NCBI GenBank assembly: GCA_900548215.1
Contig: URJI01000034.1
Coordinates: forward strand, 1 to 26,673
Source: an uncultured Coprococcus sp.
Lineage (GTDB): Bacteria > Bacillota > Clostridia > Lachnospirales > Lachnospiraceae
DNA: 26,673 nucleotides
Direction: 5' to 3'
Position 1 is the first letter of the stretch; the number at the start of each line of letters is the position of its first letter. The notes under the pieces were generated by a model. It had not been told where the DNA came from. It saw only the letters and a program-made list of their open reading frames with translations, and made no database searches. The translations under genes and the position numbers were made by a program. Shown here in pieces: positions 1 through 8,225 of the stretch.

Positions 1-176
1 AAATCGTCAACCAGAAAAACAAGCGGCTGGACGACGAATGATCTCTCGTCAGCGGGAAGATATATCAGGGCGAGATACAGGATCAGAAAAAAGGCTCTTG
101 GAAGCAGGGCGTGATGTGAACTGGAATATCCAGCGGATATATGATATAGGATCTGCAATTGCAATAATTTTGAAAA
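1..176. other. Left edge: no gene called with confidence
   Basis: The first bases could be the 3' end of a plus-strand gene. One frame reads to a TGA at 39-41 and would end in NKRLDDE. A second frame stays open from base 2 to a TAA at 179-181, but its content (many Arg, Gly and Ser) does not look like a known protein. Which frame, if either, is real cannot be settled without sequence to the left. Confidence 0.3.
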
Positions 177-212
177 AATAATCCCCATTGCACTATGGCA
201 ATGGGGATTATT
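177..212 (-). terminator. Intrinsic terminator after the cold-shock gene
   Basis: A perfect 15-bp inverted repeat (177-191 and 198-212) with a 6-base loop. On the minus strand the stem is followed by a T-rich run, as expected for the end of the cold-shock transcript 24 bases upstream. The plus side is also AT-rich, so it may stop transcription from the left edge as well. Confidence 0.85.
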
Positions 213-235
213 CTGTAATATGTGATATAGGTTAA

Positions 236-451
236 TTAAGCTACTACTGTTACGTTAGTTGCTCTCTCCTTAGAAGCGTCCTTAGGATCAGCCTCTACAT
301 CAAATGTAACCTTCTGTCCCTCGTTAAGAGTCTTATATCCATCAGCAACGATTGCTGAAAAATGAACAAATACGTCCTTTCCTGTCTCATCATCTGAGAT
401 GAATCCATAACCCTTTTCTCCGTTGAACCACTTAACTGTACCGTTCTTCAT
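236..451 (-). CDS. Cold-shock protein, CspA family
   Basis: A 71-residue single-domain cold-shock protein, the usual length for the family. It begins with the typical MKNGTVKWFN strand. It carries both nucleic-acid binding motifs, KGYGFI (RNP1, about residues 13-18) and VFVHFS (RNP2, about 27-32). Family members bind single-stranded RNA and DNA and melt RNA structure in the cytoplasm, helping translation in the cold or during growth. The ATG follows a strong AGGAGG site. The gene stands alone: a sigma-A promoter at 581-609 predicts a leader of about 120 bases, a length typical of temperature-regulated csp leaders, and a strong terminator follows the stop. Which csp paralogue it is cannot be told, so no symbol is given. 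Confidence 0.97.
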   Translation of the reverse strand: MKNGTVKWFNGEKGYGFISDDETGKDVFVHFSAIVADGYKTLNEGQKVTFDVEADPKDASKERATNVTVVA

Positions 452-580
452 TACGAGTACCTCCTAAAATATTGAAAATTTGTACCCAATGAAAACAACT
501 ACAATATACCTTATAGAGAATACTCCAAAGAAAAGCTTACCTTATATAGCAATCGAACCGTTAATCTTGAATACGCTATT

Positions 581-609
581 ATCATATTATGTCGTGTTCC
601 ATTTGTCAA
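581..609 (-). promoter_or_regulatory. Sigma-A promoter of the cold-shock gene
   Basis: On the minus strand a perfect -35 box TTGACA (609-604) and a -10 box TATGAT (586-581) are separated by 17 bases. Transcription would start near 574, leaving a leader of about 120 bases before the ATG. Confidence 0.8.
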
Positions 610-707
610 TAAATGATGTTATGAAAAATTATTATATATTTGTTCGGATTTGGGCAATTTAAAACATAATTCTGAAATAAAATAAGGTAAGCTGCCATAA
701 AAATGCT

Positions 708-737
708 GATATATGTTTTGACCGACTTTCATATTAT
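708..737 (+). promoter_or_regulatory. Possible sigma-E type promoter upstream of the SpoIID-like gene
   Basis: GATATAT (708-714) and CATATTAT (730-737) lie 15 bases apart. This resembles the mother-cell sigma-E pattern (ATAT-type -35, CATACAAT-type -10) known to drive spoIID in Bacillus. The match is partial. If real, transcription starts near 744, after the TTG at 737, so translation must begin further down. Confidence 0.3.
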
Positions 738-769
738 TGAAATACAGGTATATAGAAAAATTTTTTAAA

Positions 770-1750
770 ATGGATCTGGAGTTCAATGTATATGGGAGGG
801 AGAAAAATCTGAAAGTAAAATATATTTTTCTCGGGATTTTTGGGGCGTTCATGTTGACATATATAATTTCATATATGTATAACAGAACTGCTTCAGGGCA
901 GATAACGGTTGCTGGTGAAAAAGAAAAAAGCGTATGTATTTATCAGGATGGCGCATATGAGATTGTGGACGTTGAGGAATATGTGCAGCAGGTGCTGACC
1001 GGGATGGCAGATGACAATTGGAATATGGAGATGCTGAGGACTGTCTCGGTCATCATCAGAACAGGAATATACTATCAGATGGATAAAAACTCAAAGAATG
1101 ACTCAAAGAATGGAGGAAATGCAAATCTGATAAATGAAGCTGATCTCAGAGAGATAAGATACACTGAAGATGAGTTAAGAGAGATGTGGGGAAATGACTA
1201 TAAGAAGATTATAAATATGACTGCGGAGGCTGTTTCTGATACAAGGGGTGTGATTATACGATATGATGGGAATGTGATCCTGCCTGTGTATCACTTGGTG
1301 AGTATAGGGCATACGATAAGTGCCGATGAGCTGTTTGGAAGAGATGTGCCGTATCTCAGACAGGTGGCAAGTGATGCTGACAGAATGGCTGACGATTTCT
1401 CCTGCACAAAGATATACAGTGGGGACAGGCTGAGAAAGACATTTCAGAAATGGATAGGCGATGAGACGGATGCTGAGGTGAAAGTTACAAGGGCTACAGC
1501 TTCAGGTTATGCTCATGAGATAAGTGTGTTTGGAAATGCTGTAGATGCGGAGCTGTTTAAGGATCAACTGGGACTCGCCTCCACAAATATACATATAGAT
1601 TGTCAGGAAAATGAATACAGGATTATAACTGTTGGTGTTGGTGATTCTCTTGGACTGTCTCTGTATGGTGCGGGCATACTTGCTGCAAATGGGGAGAGCT
1701 ATGAAGAGATATTGCGGTATTATTATACTGGAGTGACGGTGGGCAGATAA
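770..1750 (+). CDS. SpoIID/LytB-family sporulation protein, divergent
   Basis: About 326 residues with one N-terminal membrane segment (about 17-36) and a SpoIID-type extracytoplasmic domain. SpoIID is a lytic transglycosylase that, with SpoIIP, degrades peptidoglycan during engulfment of the forespore. The family core is visible: the stretch WNMEMLRTVSVIIRTG (84-99) aligns with the usual W/F-x-x-EALKAQAVAARTY, and a later segment VSIGHTISADELFG is followed by VPYL. The Glu normally just before that core (GEMP) is replaced: this protein reads GMADD. The AQAV signature is also lost, so activity is doubtful. It lies 85 bases upstream of a SpoIIQ-like gene, a pairing usual in Clostridia. The start is uncertain: neither TTG 737 nor ATG 770 has a good ribosome site, while GGGAGGGAG (794-802) precedes an in-frame CTG at 809. 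I use ATG 770. Confidence 0.8.
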   Translation: MDLEFNVYGREKNLKVKYIFLGIFGAFMLTYIISYMYNRTASGQITVAGEKEKSVCIYQDGAYEIVDVEEYVQQVLTGMADDNWNMEMLRTVSVIIRTGIYYQMDKNSKNDSKNGGNANLINEADLREIRYTEDELREMWGNDYKKIINMTAEAVSDTRGVIIRYDGNVILPVYHLVSIGHTISADELFGRDVPYLRQVASDADRMADDFSCTKIYSGDRLRKTFQKWIGDETDAEVKVTRATASGYAHEISVFGNAVDAELFKDQLGLASTNIHIDCQENEYRIITVGVGDSLGLSLYGAGILAANGESYEEILRYYYTGVTVGR

Positions 1751-1835
1751 AAAAATAAGTATTTAATGGCCGAAAATTACACCGCATTGTATATTTTGTT
1801 TTGCAAAGGGACATGATACATATGAGGTGATGAAT

Positions 1836-2642
1836 ATGAAGAAATTTTTTGGCGGCGTGAAAAAGAACATTTTTTACATCTCACTGATCACAGGTATGGC
1901 TGTGCTTGTGACGGTGCTTGGTCTTTATAACGCAAAAACAAATTCAAAGGAAAAACATATTGTGATCGGCCAGGATACACCATATGGAGATACATCTGAA
2001 AGCAGTCAGGGAACCAAGGAAACACTCAGCGGAAATGGCCGGAACGGTGAAGGATCCATGGATAAGAATGTGGCGGGAGATACGGTGGATGATGCTCATG
2101 ATACAGAATCTGGCGAGACAGATTCTGTCGGTATAGAGGACGATGACCAGGATACGGCTGCTGCAGGTGAGACGACAACTGGTGGAGCTGCAAAGGAGAC
2201 GGGAGTTGATGGCAAAGAAGAGCTGCATTATGATCCTGAGAACAGCATATCATGGCCGATTGTTGGCAATGTGCTCATACCTTATAGCATGGACTCAACT
2301 GTGTATTTTGAGACATTAAATGAGTACAAGTGCAATCCTGCCATAATCATGGAGGCAAAACCGGGAGACGAAGTTAAGGCGGTATACGAGTGTGAGGTTA
2401 AGGAAGTTTCCAGCAGCCCGGAAATTGGCAACTATGTGAAACTTGATCTTGGAGATGGCTACACAGTTACACTTGGTCAGCTTCAGGATGTAAGTGTTGC
2501 TCTTGGAAGCCGTCTGGAGATGGGAGATGTGATTGGAACAGTAGGTGATCCGAGCCGGTTTTACAGCGATGAGGGCACTAACCTTTACTTTTCGATAGAT
2601 AAGAATGGTCAACCTGTGGATCCTACGCTTCTTATACAGTAG
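1836..2642 (+). CDS. SpoIIQ-like protein with degenerate M23 domain
   Basis: A 268-residue protein with an N-terminal membrane anchor (about 11-30), a long acidic Ser/Thr/Asp/Glu-rich linker (about 45-135) and a C-terminal LytM/M23 fold. SpoIIQ is made in the forespore and pairs across the septum with SpoIIIAH, forming the engulfment channel. The M23 outline is recognisable: SWPIVGNV, then AKPGDEVKAV, a G-N-Y-V-K-L-D strand, LEMGDVIGTVG, and a final NLYFSI strand. The zinc ligands are absent: HxxxD is replaced by NPAII-type residues and the HLHF motif by NLYF. It should therefore be a scaffold and not a peptidase, like the Bacillus protein and unlike some clostridial SpoIIQ. ATG 1836 is chosen because GAGGTGAT (1824-1831) precedes it; GTG 1827 and ATG 1830 lie inside that site. 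Confidence 0.82.
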   Translation: MKKFFGGVKKNIFYISLITGMAVLVTVLGLYNAKTNSKEKHIVIGQDTPYGDTSESSQGTKETLSGNGRNGEGSMDKNVAGDTVDDAHDTESGETDSVGIEDDDQDTAAAGETTTGGAAKETGVDGKEELHYDPENSISWPIVGNVLIPYSMDSTVYFETLNEYKCNPAIIMEAKPGDEVKAVYECEVKEVSSSPEIGNYVKLDLGDGYTVTLGQLQDVSVALGSRLEMGDVIGTVGDPSRFYSDEGTNLYFSIDKNGQPVDPTLLIQ

Positions 2643-2719
2643 AGAAAAATGGGATGGTTATTTTGCAGCATATATTTAGAAAAAGTAAAGCATGATTACA
2701 GAACCGTGATGGAATGAAA

Positions 2720-2762
2720 AAAACACCATATCGATTGGTTGAACCAATCGATATGGTGTTTT
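2720..2762. terminator. Bidirectional terminator between convergent genes
   Basis: A perfect 21-bp inverted repeat (2720-2740 and 2742-2762) around a single central base, flanked by an A-run on the left and T-rich sequence on the right. It sits between the end of the SpoIIQ-like gene (plus) and the end of the cellobiose phosphorylase gene (minus) and can serve both. Confidence 0.9.
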
Positions 2763-2788
2763 GTATGTTCTATGTGATCTGGTCTATA

Positions 2789-5272
2789 TTAACCCATTAC
2801 AACCTCTACAGTGTGAGTCTTGCCATCGCCAAATGCTGGAAGAACATTGCCCTCGATGGCATTGCCATCAACTACAACGCTCTTAACGCCCTTGTTGATG
2901 TGATCAGGGTTGGAAACCTTGATGTCGTATGTAGCACCACGGAACTGACGAGTAGCTGTCATTCCATCCCATGCAGCAGGTATAGATGGATCAATCTTCA
3001 GACCATCGAAGTCTGCTGAGATACCAAGGATGTACTGTGATATAGCTACCATGTTCCATGCAGCTGTACCTGTCAGCCATGAGTTCTTGCCCTGACCGAA
3101 GTGGTTGCCTGGCTTGCCGATATCAGATCCGGCATCCTTACCACCGATCATCTGGCCGTATACATATGGCTCAGTCTTGTGTATATCTGATGTCTCCTCA
3201 GTGAAAGCAGGAGCTATCTCTGAGTAGTACTTAAATGCCTGATCGCCGGCACCTGCGTAAGCGGCAGCACAGATGATCCATGCATTGTTATGTGTGAAGA
3301 TTCCGGCATTCTCCTTGTATCCACCTGGGTATGTAGAAATCTCACCATACTGGATGTAATACTTTGTGAATGCTGGGTTGTTGAGTACAAGTCCATGCTG
3401 TGTGTTGAGTCTCTCATCGATTGCAGCAAGAGTCTTCTTGTCGCAGCCCTGATCCTTACCAATATCTGACATGATAGCGAATCCCTGTGGCTCGATGAAG
3501 ATCTGGCCTTCTTCGCACTCCTTAGATCCCATCTTCTCACCATTTGCATCGTAAGCTCTGAGGAACCAGTCGCCGTCCCATGCTGACTCCATGATGTTGG
3601 CCTTCATCTTGTCGATCTCAGCCTGGGCAGCATCAGCCTCAGCGTCCATTCCAAGGTGCTTGAGGATAGCAACGTAGTTAGGGCCTGCATATGTGAAGAG
3701 TGTAGCAACCATAACTGACTCAGCAACCTTTGAGTATCCGCCTTCAGCAGCGAACTTAGGGTTGGTGTATGTCTGGAAGCTCTCACCTGGTGTGTCTGAG
3801 AAGCATGAAAGGTTGATACAATCGTTCCAGTCAGCTCTCATTGCAAGTGGAAGACCGTGTGGTCCAAGGTTGTTCACTATCTTGTAGAATGAAACCTTGA
3901 GGTGGTCAAGCATAGGCTTTGCGATTGACATATCGTTGTCATATGGAACCATCTCGTCAAGGATGCCCCAGTCACCTGTCTCCTTGATGTAAGCTGATAC
4001 TGAAAGGATCAGCCATAATGGATCATCTGAGAAGTCTCCACCGATATCTGCGTTACCCTTCTTGGTAAGTGGCTGGTACTGATGGTAGCATCCACCGTCT
4101 GGAAACTGTGTTGAAGCTATATCGATGATTCTCTCTCTTGCACGGTCAGGGATCTGATGAACAAATCCGAGTACATCCTGGTTGGAATCACGGAATCCCA
4201 TACCACGGCCGATACCTGACTCGAAGTATGAAGCTGAACGCGAAAGATTGAATGTAACCATACACTGATACTGGTTCCAGATATTTACCATACGGTTTAC
4301 CTTGTCATCAGGAGTGTTGACGTTGAGAATGCCTAAGAGTCTGTTCCAGTGCTCCTTGAGCTCTGCAAGACCTGCAGCAACCTTCTCAGGGGTGTTGTAC
4401 TTCTCGATCATCTCGAGAGCCTTTACCTTGTTGATTGTCTTGCCGTCAGCCTCGAACTTCTGGTCAACAGGCATCTCAACATATCCAAGTATAAATACAA
4501 GAGTCTTTGTCTCGCCTGGAGCAAGAGTGATCTTCTTGTAGTGTGATGCGATAGGTGACCATCCATCGGCAAATGAATCATTAGCCTTGCCAGCCTCAAC
4601 AGCCTGTGGGTTGTGGAAACCGTTGTAAAGTCCGATGAATGAATCTCTGTCTGTGTCGTAACCATCAATCTCGTCATTCACTGTGTAGAATGCGAAATGG
4701 TCACGTCTGTCTCTGTACTCTGTCTTGTGGTAGATAGTTGATCCGACAACCTCTACACGTCCAGTACTGAAGTTTCTCTGGAAGTTGGTGCAGTCATCCT
4801 GTGCATCCCAGAGACACCACTCCTCAAATGAGAAGAATGAGAAAGTCTTCTCCTCTGAGCCTTCATTTGTAAGAACAACCTGCTGAACCTCTCCGGCATA
4901 GTTCTGAGGAACAAAGAAAGTAACCTCAGCCTTAAGATCGTTCTTCTTACCTGTAATGATTGTATATCCCATACCGTGACGGCACTGATACTCATCCAGT
5001 TCTGTCTTGACCGGTGACCAGCCCGGATTCCATATTGTACCATTGTCGTTGATATAGAAATAACGTCCACCCATATCTATAGGCACGTTGTTATAACGAT
5101 ATCTTGTGATTCTACGGAGACGTGCGTCCTTGTAGAAGCTGTAACCTCCCGCAGTGTTTGAGATCAGTGAAAAGAAATCCTGTGTTCCAAGGTAGTTGAT
5201 CCAAGGATAAGGAGTTCTAGGAGATGTGATGACATACTCCTTGTTGGCATCATCAAAATAACCAAATTTCAT
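2789..5272 (-). CDS. Cellobiose phosphorylase (GH94)
   Basis: An 827-residue cytoplasmic enzyme without signal peptide that uses phosphate to split cellobiose into glucose and alpha-glucose 1-phosphate, saving ATP when cello-oligosaccharides are used. The start MKFGYFDDANKEYVI, then RTPYPWINYLG, RYRYNNVPIDMGGRYF and TNFQRNFSTG are close to the clostridial cellobiose phosphorylase as I recall it. The GH94 active-site motif ADWNDC is at 480-485, with the catalytic Asp in it. The GIGRGMGFRDSNQD segment (354-366) lines the substrate and phosphate pocket. The length is slightly above the 811-residue clostridial enzyme. The ATG follows a GGAAGG-type site. The gene lies downstream of agrC on the same strand, with its own promoter at 5396-5424 and a possible carbon-catabolite site in the leader. 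Cellobiose specificity is inferred from whole-length similarity. Confidence 0.95.
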   Translation of the reverse strand: MKFGYFDDANKEYVITSPRTPYPWINYLGTQDFFSLISNTAGGYSFYKDARLRRITRYRYNNVPIDMGGRYFYINDNGTIWNPGWSPVKTELDEYQCRHGMGYTIITGKKNDLKAEVTFFVPQNYAGEVQQVVLTNEGSEEKTFSFFSFEEWCLWDAQDDCTNFQRNFSTGRVEVVGSTIYHKTEYRDRRDHFAFYTVNDEIDGYDTDRDSFIGLYNGFHNPQAVEAGKANDSFADGWSPIASHYKKITLAPGETKTLVFILGYVEMPVDQKFEADGKTINKVKALEMIEKYNTPEKVAAGLAELKEHWNRLLGILNVNTPDDKVNRMVNIWNQYQCMVTFNLSRSASYFESGIGRGMGFRDSNQDVLGFVHQIPDRARERIIDIASTQFPDGGCYHQYQPLTKKGNADIGGDFSDDPLWLILSVSAYIKETGDWGILDEMVPYDNDMSIAKPMLDHLKVSFYKIVNNLGPHGLPLAMRADWNDCINLSCFSDTPGESFQTYTNPKFAAEGGYSKVAESVMVATLFTYAGPNYVAILKHLGMDAEADAAQAEIDKMKANIMESAWDGDWFLRAYDANGEKMGSKECEEGQIFIEPQGFAIMSDIGKDQGCDKKTLAAIDERLNTQHGLVLNNPAFTKYYIQYGEISTYPGGYKENAGIFTHNNAWIICAAAYAGAGDQAFKYYSEIAPAFTEETSDIHKTEPYVYGQMIGGKDAGSDIGKPGNHFGQGKNSWLTGTAAWNMVAISQYILGISADFDGLKIDPSIPAAWDGMTATRQFRGATYDIKVSNPDHINKGVKSVVVDGNAIEGNVLPAFGDGKTHTVEVVMG

Positions 5273-5300
5273 GTAGCATATACCTTCCTTCCAATTGTAT

Positions 5301-5314
5301 TATGTTCGCTTTCA
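5301..5314 (-). promoter_or_regulatory. Possible cre (CcpA) site in the cellobiose phosphorylase leader
   Basis: On the minus strand TGAAAGCGAACATA matches 12 of 14 positions of the catabolite-response consensus TGWAANCGNTNWCA. It lies about 80 bases after the predicted transcription start, a usual position for a CcpA roadblock on a sugar-use gene. A single 14-base match can arise by chance. Confidence 0.35.
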
Positions 5315-5395
5315 GATAGCTCTCATAAGCCCCCTCTGAAGTCTTCTGTATCGGCTTGTGCTATATTCTCCCTTAAAAGTCAGCCATACAGTATG

Positions 5396-5424
5396 ATTAT
5401 ATAATAAAAAACATTAAAAGACAA
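5396..5424 (-). promoter_or_regulatory. Sigma-A promoter of the cellobiose phosphorylase gene
   Basis: On the minus strand -35 TTGTCT (5424-5419) and a perfect -10 TATAAT (5401-5396) are separated by 17 bases. The promoter lies in the gap just after the agrC stop, so the gene can be expressed independently of agr. Confidence 0.7.
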
Positions 5425-5450
5425 CAAAGTTATAGTGGAAATTGCACAAT

Positions 5451-6767
5451 TTAATCAGCGTATATGGCTTCCTTAAGCGGCACAATCACTGTTACTGAAT
5501 AGATGCCGTCTGCGTAGTCTATGATGCAGAATCCACCGCATTCTTCTGCGGATCTTTTTACGTTTTTGAGTCCGTAACCGTGGATGAAGTCAAAATTATC
5601 GAAGGTGTCAGGCAGTTTTTCATCTGGCGCTGCATGGTAGGTGTTGGTGATATGTATGACAAATGAAGAATCAACTGTCTGTATGTCAAGATTAATCTTA
5701 CCTCCGGTCTGTCCTGTACAGGCATTCATGGCATTGTCAAGCAGATTGCCGAGAATTATGGTCATATGATAATCGTCACATGGAATAAGATCTTTCTCAA
5801 CCTTGAGCCTTGTGTTTATGCGTATTCCGTTGCTGCCAGCCTGTAGAATAACGTTGCTGACAAATGAGTCTATGACTAGATTGCCTGTATTTATAGAGCA
5901 ATACCGTGACTCCAGATCCGTCATGGTCTCCCGGGTATATGGTATTATGCGGTCATAGTGCTCTTCGTTTACGCACTGTTCAATATAGAACAGATGTTTC
6001 TTGGTATCGTGCATGAAGCCTCGAATATTCTTATATGCATCGCTGAGCTGCTGATATTTGTTCTTCTGGAACTGCATCTGCTGCTGCAATAATCTGGATT
6101 CCTGCGTCAAAGCTTCTGCAGTCAGCACGTTCTGGAGAAGTATATAGTTTGAGATATTCATCGCCAGAAGAAAGACTACAAGTGTAAGGTATGCTGCCGG
6201 CTCGATGAAGTTCATCTTGAAGAAAGATGGCAGAAATGTAAGGACACACGACATTGCTGGGACGAACAGCAGGAGCAGCGTATATGTCTTTGATCTGATG
6301 CCATTTTTTAATTTAAGGAATAGATCCAATATCATTGTGAAAAGCACTATGATCAGATTGGATACAAGTGATATTGCAATAAATGCCGTGTATGGCAGAG
6401 TGTCCAGACCGGCAGAGAGCCCGGTGAAGTGGACTATGATAAAATAGGCCAGGTTCTCGCTTAGATTGATGAGGGCTATATAACTGAATACCACAAGTAT
6501 CCTGTATGTTATGGTAGAACAGAAAAACATGGATATGGCGGCACTCAATATGACTGTGAGCGCAGATCTCAATATGGAAGCGCAGAAAGAAGATTCTCCT
6601 GTAACATGAGATGCAACTAACCAGTATATGAGATCTGACAGCAGAAAGGAAAAGGCCACAGCATATTTGGGTATGGATTCACGTTTTTTCTCGAACATTG
6701 TCTGATAGAAGATATATAATATGAAGTTGTCGAATAGCATGCTTGCTAAATCTAAATACTGAAGCAT
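5451..6767 (-). CDS. agrC: AgrC-type sensor histidine kinase (GHKL)
   Basis: A 438-residue sensor kinase of the AgrC type, expected to detect the processed peptide outside the cell and phosphorylate AgrA. The first ~215 residues are hydrophobic with six or so membrane segments, the usual AgrC sensor. A coiled linker rich in Gln follows (about 220-245). The phosphoacceptor His is H253 in GFMHDTKKH. The C-terminal ATPase domain shows the N box NLLDNAMNA (341-349) and a G box HGYGLKNV (396-403), the short GHKL type without a full F box. It starts 13 bases after the AgrA stop with an AAAGGA ribosome site and closes the agrB-agrA-agrC operon. The order with the kinase last differs from staphylococcal agrBDCA. 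No convincing terminator follows it, only a short AT-rich hairpin around 5440-5453. Confidence 0.9.
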   Translation of the reverse strand: MLQYLDLASMLFDNFILYIFYQTMFEKKRESIPKYAVAFSFLLSDLIYWLVASHVTGESSFCASILRSALTVILSAAISMFFCSTITYRILVVFSYIALINLSENLAYFIIVHFTGLSAGLDTLPYTAFIAISLVSNLIIVLFTMILDLFLKLKNGIRSKTYTLLLLFVPAMSCVLTFLPSFFKMNFIEPAAYLTLVVFLLAMNISNYILLQNVLTAEALTQESRLLQQQMQFQKNKYQQLSDAYKNIRGFMHDTKKHLFYIEQCVNEEHYDRIIPYTRETMTDLESRYCSINTGNLVIDSFVSNVILQAGSNGIRINTRLKVEKDLIPCDDYHMTIILGNLLDNAMNACTGQTGGKINLDIQTVDSSFVIHITNTYHAAPDEKLPDTFDNFDFIHGYGLKNVKRSAEECGGFCIIDYADGIYSVTVIVPLKEAIYAD

Positions 6768-6780
6768 TTATTTATTCCTT

Positions 6781-7512
6781 TCAATTGAGACTTCTTATAA
6801 TTCTGTTTGCAAAAAGGCGCTGGAACTGGGAGAATTTTCTTCTGCTCACAGGGATCTTGTAGCCATTGCTCATATTCAGCTGAGATTTTGTGAAAGACAC
6901 AACGTGTCTGATATTTACAAGATAACCTCTATGGGGAGAGAAAAAACCACATGACGCAAGTTCGTCTTCCCAGGTCTGCAGGACGCCTTTGCCTGTAAAT
7001 GAATAACTGGTCAGGACGTATTCAAGTATCGAATTGTCACTGTTGGAGGTTTTTATATAAAGTATATCGTTTATGATGGTGACTCTTCCGGTTCCCTGGT
7101 CGTCCAGTATGACTCTTGATGTGTGCGATTTCGTATATTTGTGCATGATCGATGCAAACAGCTTGGAGATGACGGAGGTGTTCACTGGTTTTGTGATGAA
7201 CTGAAAAGGCTGAACTTCAAAACTGTCGCGCATATATTCAGGGTATGATGTGACAAATATGATGAATACATCATCATTGCCGTCGTTTCTCAGATGTCTG
7301 GCGGTGGTTATTCCTGATTGCGCAGGCATCTCTATGTCCAGGAATATGATGTTGAACGGGCTTTTGTGGTGAGCCTGTACCAGGGCTGAACCTGAATCAA
7401 AATGTTTCATATCGAAGTGTATATCATATTTTTTGCCGTATTTCGTAATCTGATTTGAAAGTGTCATGATGTCTTCCGGCGAATCATCGCACAAAGCTAC
7501 TCTGAAATGCAT
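6781..7512 (-). CDS. agrA: AgrA-type LytTR response regulator
   Basis: A 243-residue response regulator: a receiver domain (1-120) and a LytTR DNA-binding domain (about 140-240). Receiver residues are D9 and D10 in ALCDDSPED, the phosphoacceptor D59 in FLDIEMP, T88 in FVTSYPEYM and K108 in FITKPV. The LytTR part shows FFSPHRGYLVNIRHV and KIPVSRRKF, typical of the AgrA family, which binds paired 9-bp half-sites about 21-22 bp apart. The frame is open 45 codons further upstream, but ATG 7512 is chosen because GGAGAG lies just before it and the MHFRVALCDD start is canonical. It overlaps the end of agrB by 16 bases, indicating translational coupling. Probable targets are the half-sites between agrB and agrD (8226-8317). 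Confidence 0.93.
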   Translation of the reverse strand: MHFRVALCDDSPEDIMTLSNQITKYGKKYDIHFDMKHFDSGSALVQAHHKSPFNIIFLDIEMPAQSGITTARHLRNDGNDDVFIIFVTSYPEYMRDSFEVQPFQFITKPVNTSVISKLFASIMHKYTKSHTSRVILDDQGTGRVTIINDILYIKTSNSDNSILEYVLTSYSFTGKGVLQTWEDELASCGFFSPHRGYLVNIRHVVSFTKSQLNMSNGYKIPVSRRKFSQFQRLFANRIIRSLN

Positions 7513-8084
7513 TTTTCTCTCCTGTTCTTTGCAAAACCAATATATAATCCCAATGCACTTTCCGCCATACACAAAGTGATAGCTCCATAAAATATAGTCT
7601 GTTTGGAAAGTACAAATATTAAATATAACACACTCATGATAGCACAAGTTTTAACGCAAAGGCGGAGAAGTTTGGATTTTTGTTCTGCATCCAGTCTTTT
7701 ATTCGGTGTGTCTACGGGCGCTATAAAAAGTATAAGTCCCCATAAGAGAACATATACGACAGCCCAATATGGATGTATATATGGCTTAAGTACTGGAGTG
7801 ATGAGTATAGTTAGTATATATGAGCTGTATGACAGGATATTGCACATCCATGGTGTACTTGCGTGAAAACCACCGGCAAAATGGCGCATAGGTATAGTCA
7901 CTGCAAGGAAGCAGAGGGTTATGGCAAAACGTCCTGATACAACCCCTATGATGAGGACAATGGCGTCGAATATTAATTGTTCAATAATATAATCAAAGAG
8001 ATATGCGTATATATGTTTCTGATCAGATTCGATCTGGCTGTCTTCCGACAATGTACCTGCTATAAAAGACCCGATATGTTTCAT
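7497..8084 (-). CDS. agrB: AgrB accessory gene regulator, peptide-processing protease
   Basis: A 195-residue membrane cysteine protease that cuts the AgrD propeptide at its C-terminal side and forms the thiolactone ring. The catalytic pair is visible in MRHFAGGFHASTPWMC: H74 and C81, seven residues apart as in staphylococcal AgrB (H77/C84). The rest is mainly hydrophobic with about five to six membrane segments, and the length is normal for the family. GGGAGGA lies 8 bases before the ATG. It is the first gene of agrB-agrA-agrC. The matching agrD is not downstream, as is usual, but upstream on the opposite strand at 8420-8575. The 335-base gap between them carries both promoters and the palindrome. 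Confidence 0.95.
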   Translation of the reverse strand: MKHIGSFIAGTLSEDSQIESDQKHIYAYLFDYIIEQLIFDAIVLIIGVVSGRFAITLCFLAVTIPMRHFAGGFHASTPWMCNILSYSSYILTILITPVLKPYIHPYWAVVYVLLWGLILFIAPVDTPNKRLDAEQKSKLLRLCVKTCAIMSVLYLIFVLSKQTIFYGAITLCMAESALGLYIGFAKNRREKCISE

Positions 8085-8195
8085 AGTGTATGTCCTCCCT
8101 TTGGTGTGGCTGTATATGCTGCATAGAAAATGACATCCTGTGTCCTGTCTGCGGATAGCATAACTATCACGCTGTCTGCTGTGGTGAAACGGCAG

Positions 8196-8224
8196 ATTAT
8201 ATATTTTAAGTATAACGCATGGAC
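8196..8224 (-). promoter_or_regulatory. agrBAC promoter, activator-dependent type
   Basis: On the minus strand a perfect -10 TATAAT (8201-8196) has a poor -35, GTCCAT (8224-8219), 17 bases upstream. A weak -35 with LytTR-like half-sites directly upstream (starting at 8234, 8256 and 8277) is the arrangement expected of an AgrA-activated promoter. Confidence 0.55.
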
Positions 8225-8225
8225 G

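Noticed and set aside
1789..1817. Sigma-F-like promoter before the SpoIIQ-like gene (GTATA, 15 bases, GGACATGAT)
   Set aside because: Transcription would start inside the ribosome site, leaving no usable leader, and the match is loose.
7513..7647. 45-codon N-terminal extension of AgrA
   Set aside because: It overlaps agrB and is not receiver-like; ATG 7512 begins the canonical receiver domain with a ribosome site.
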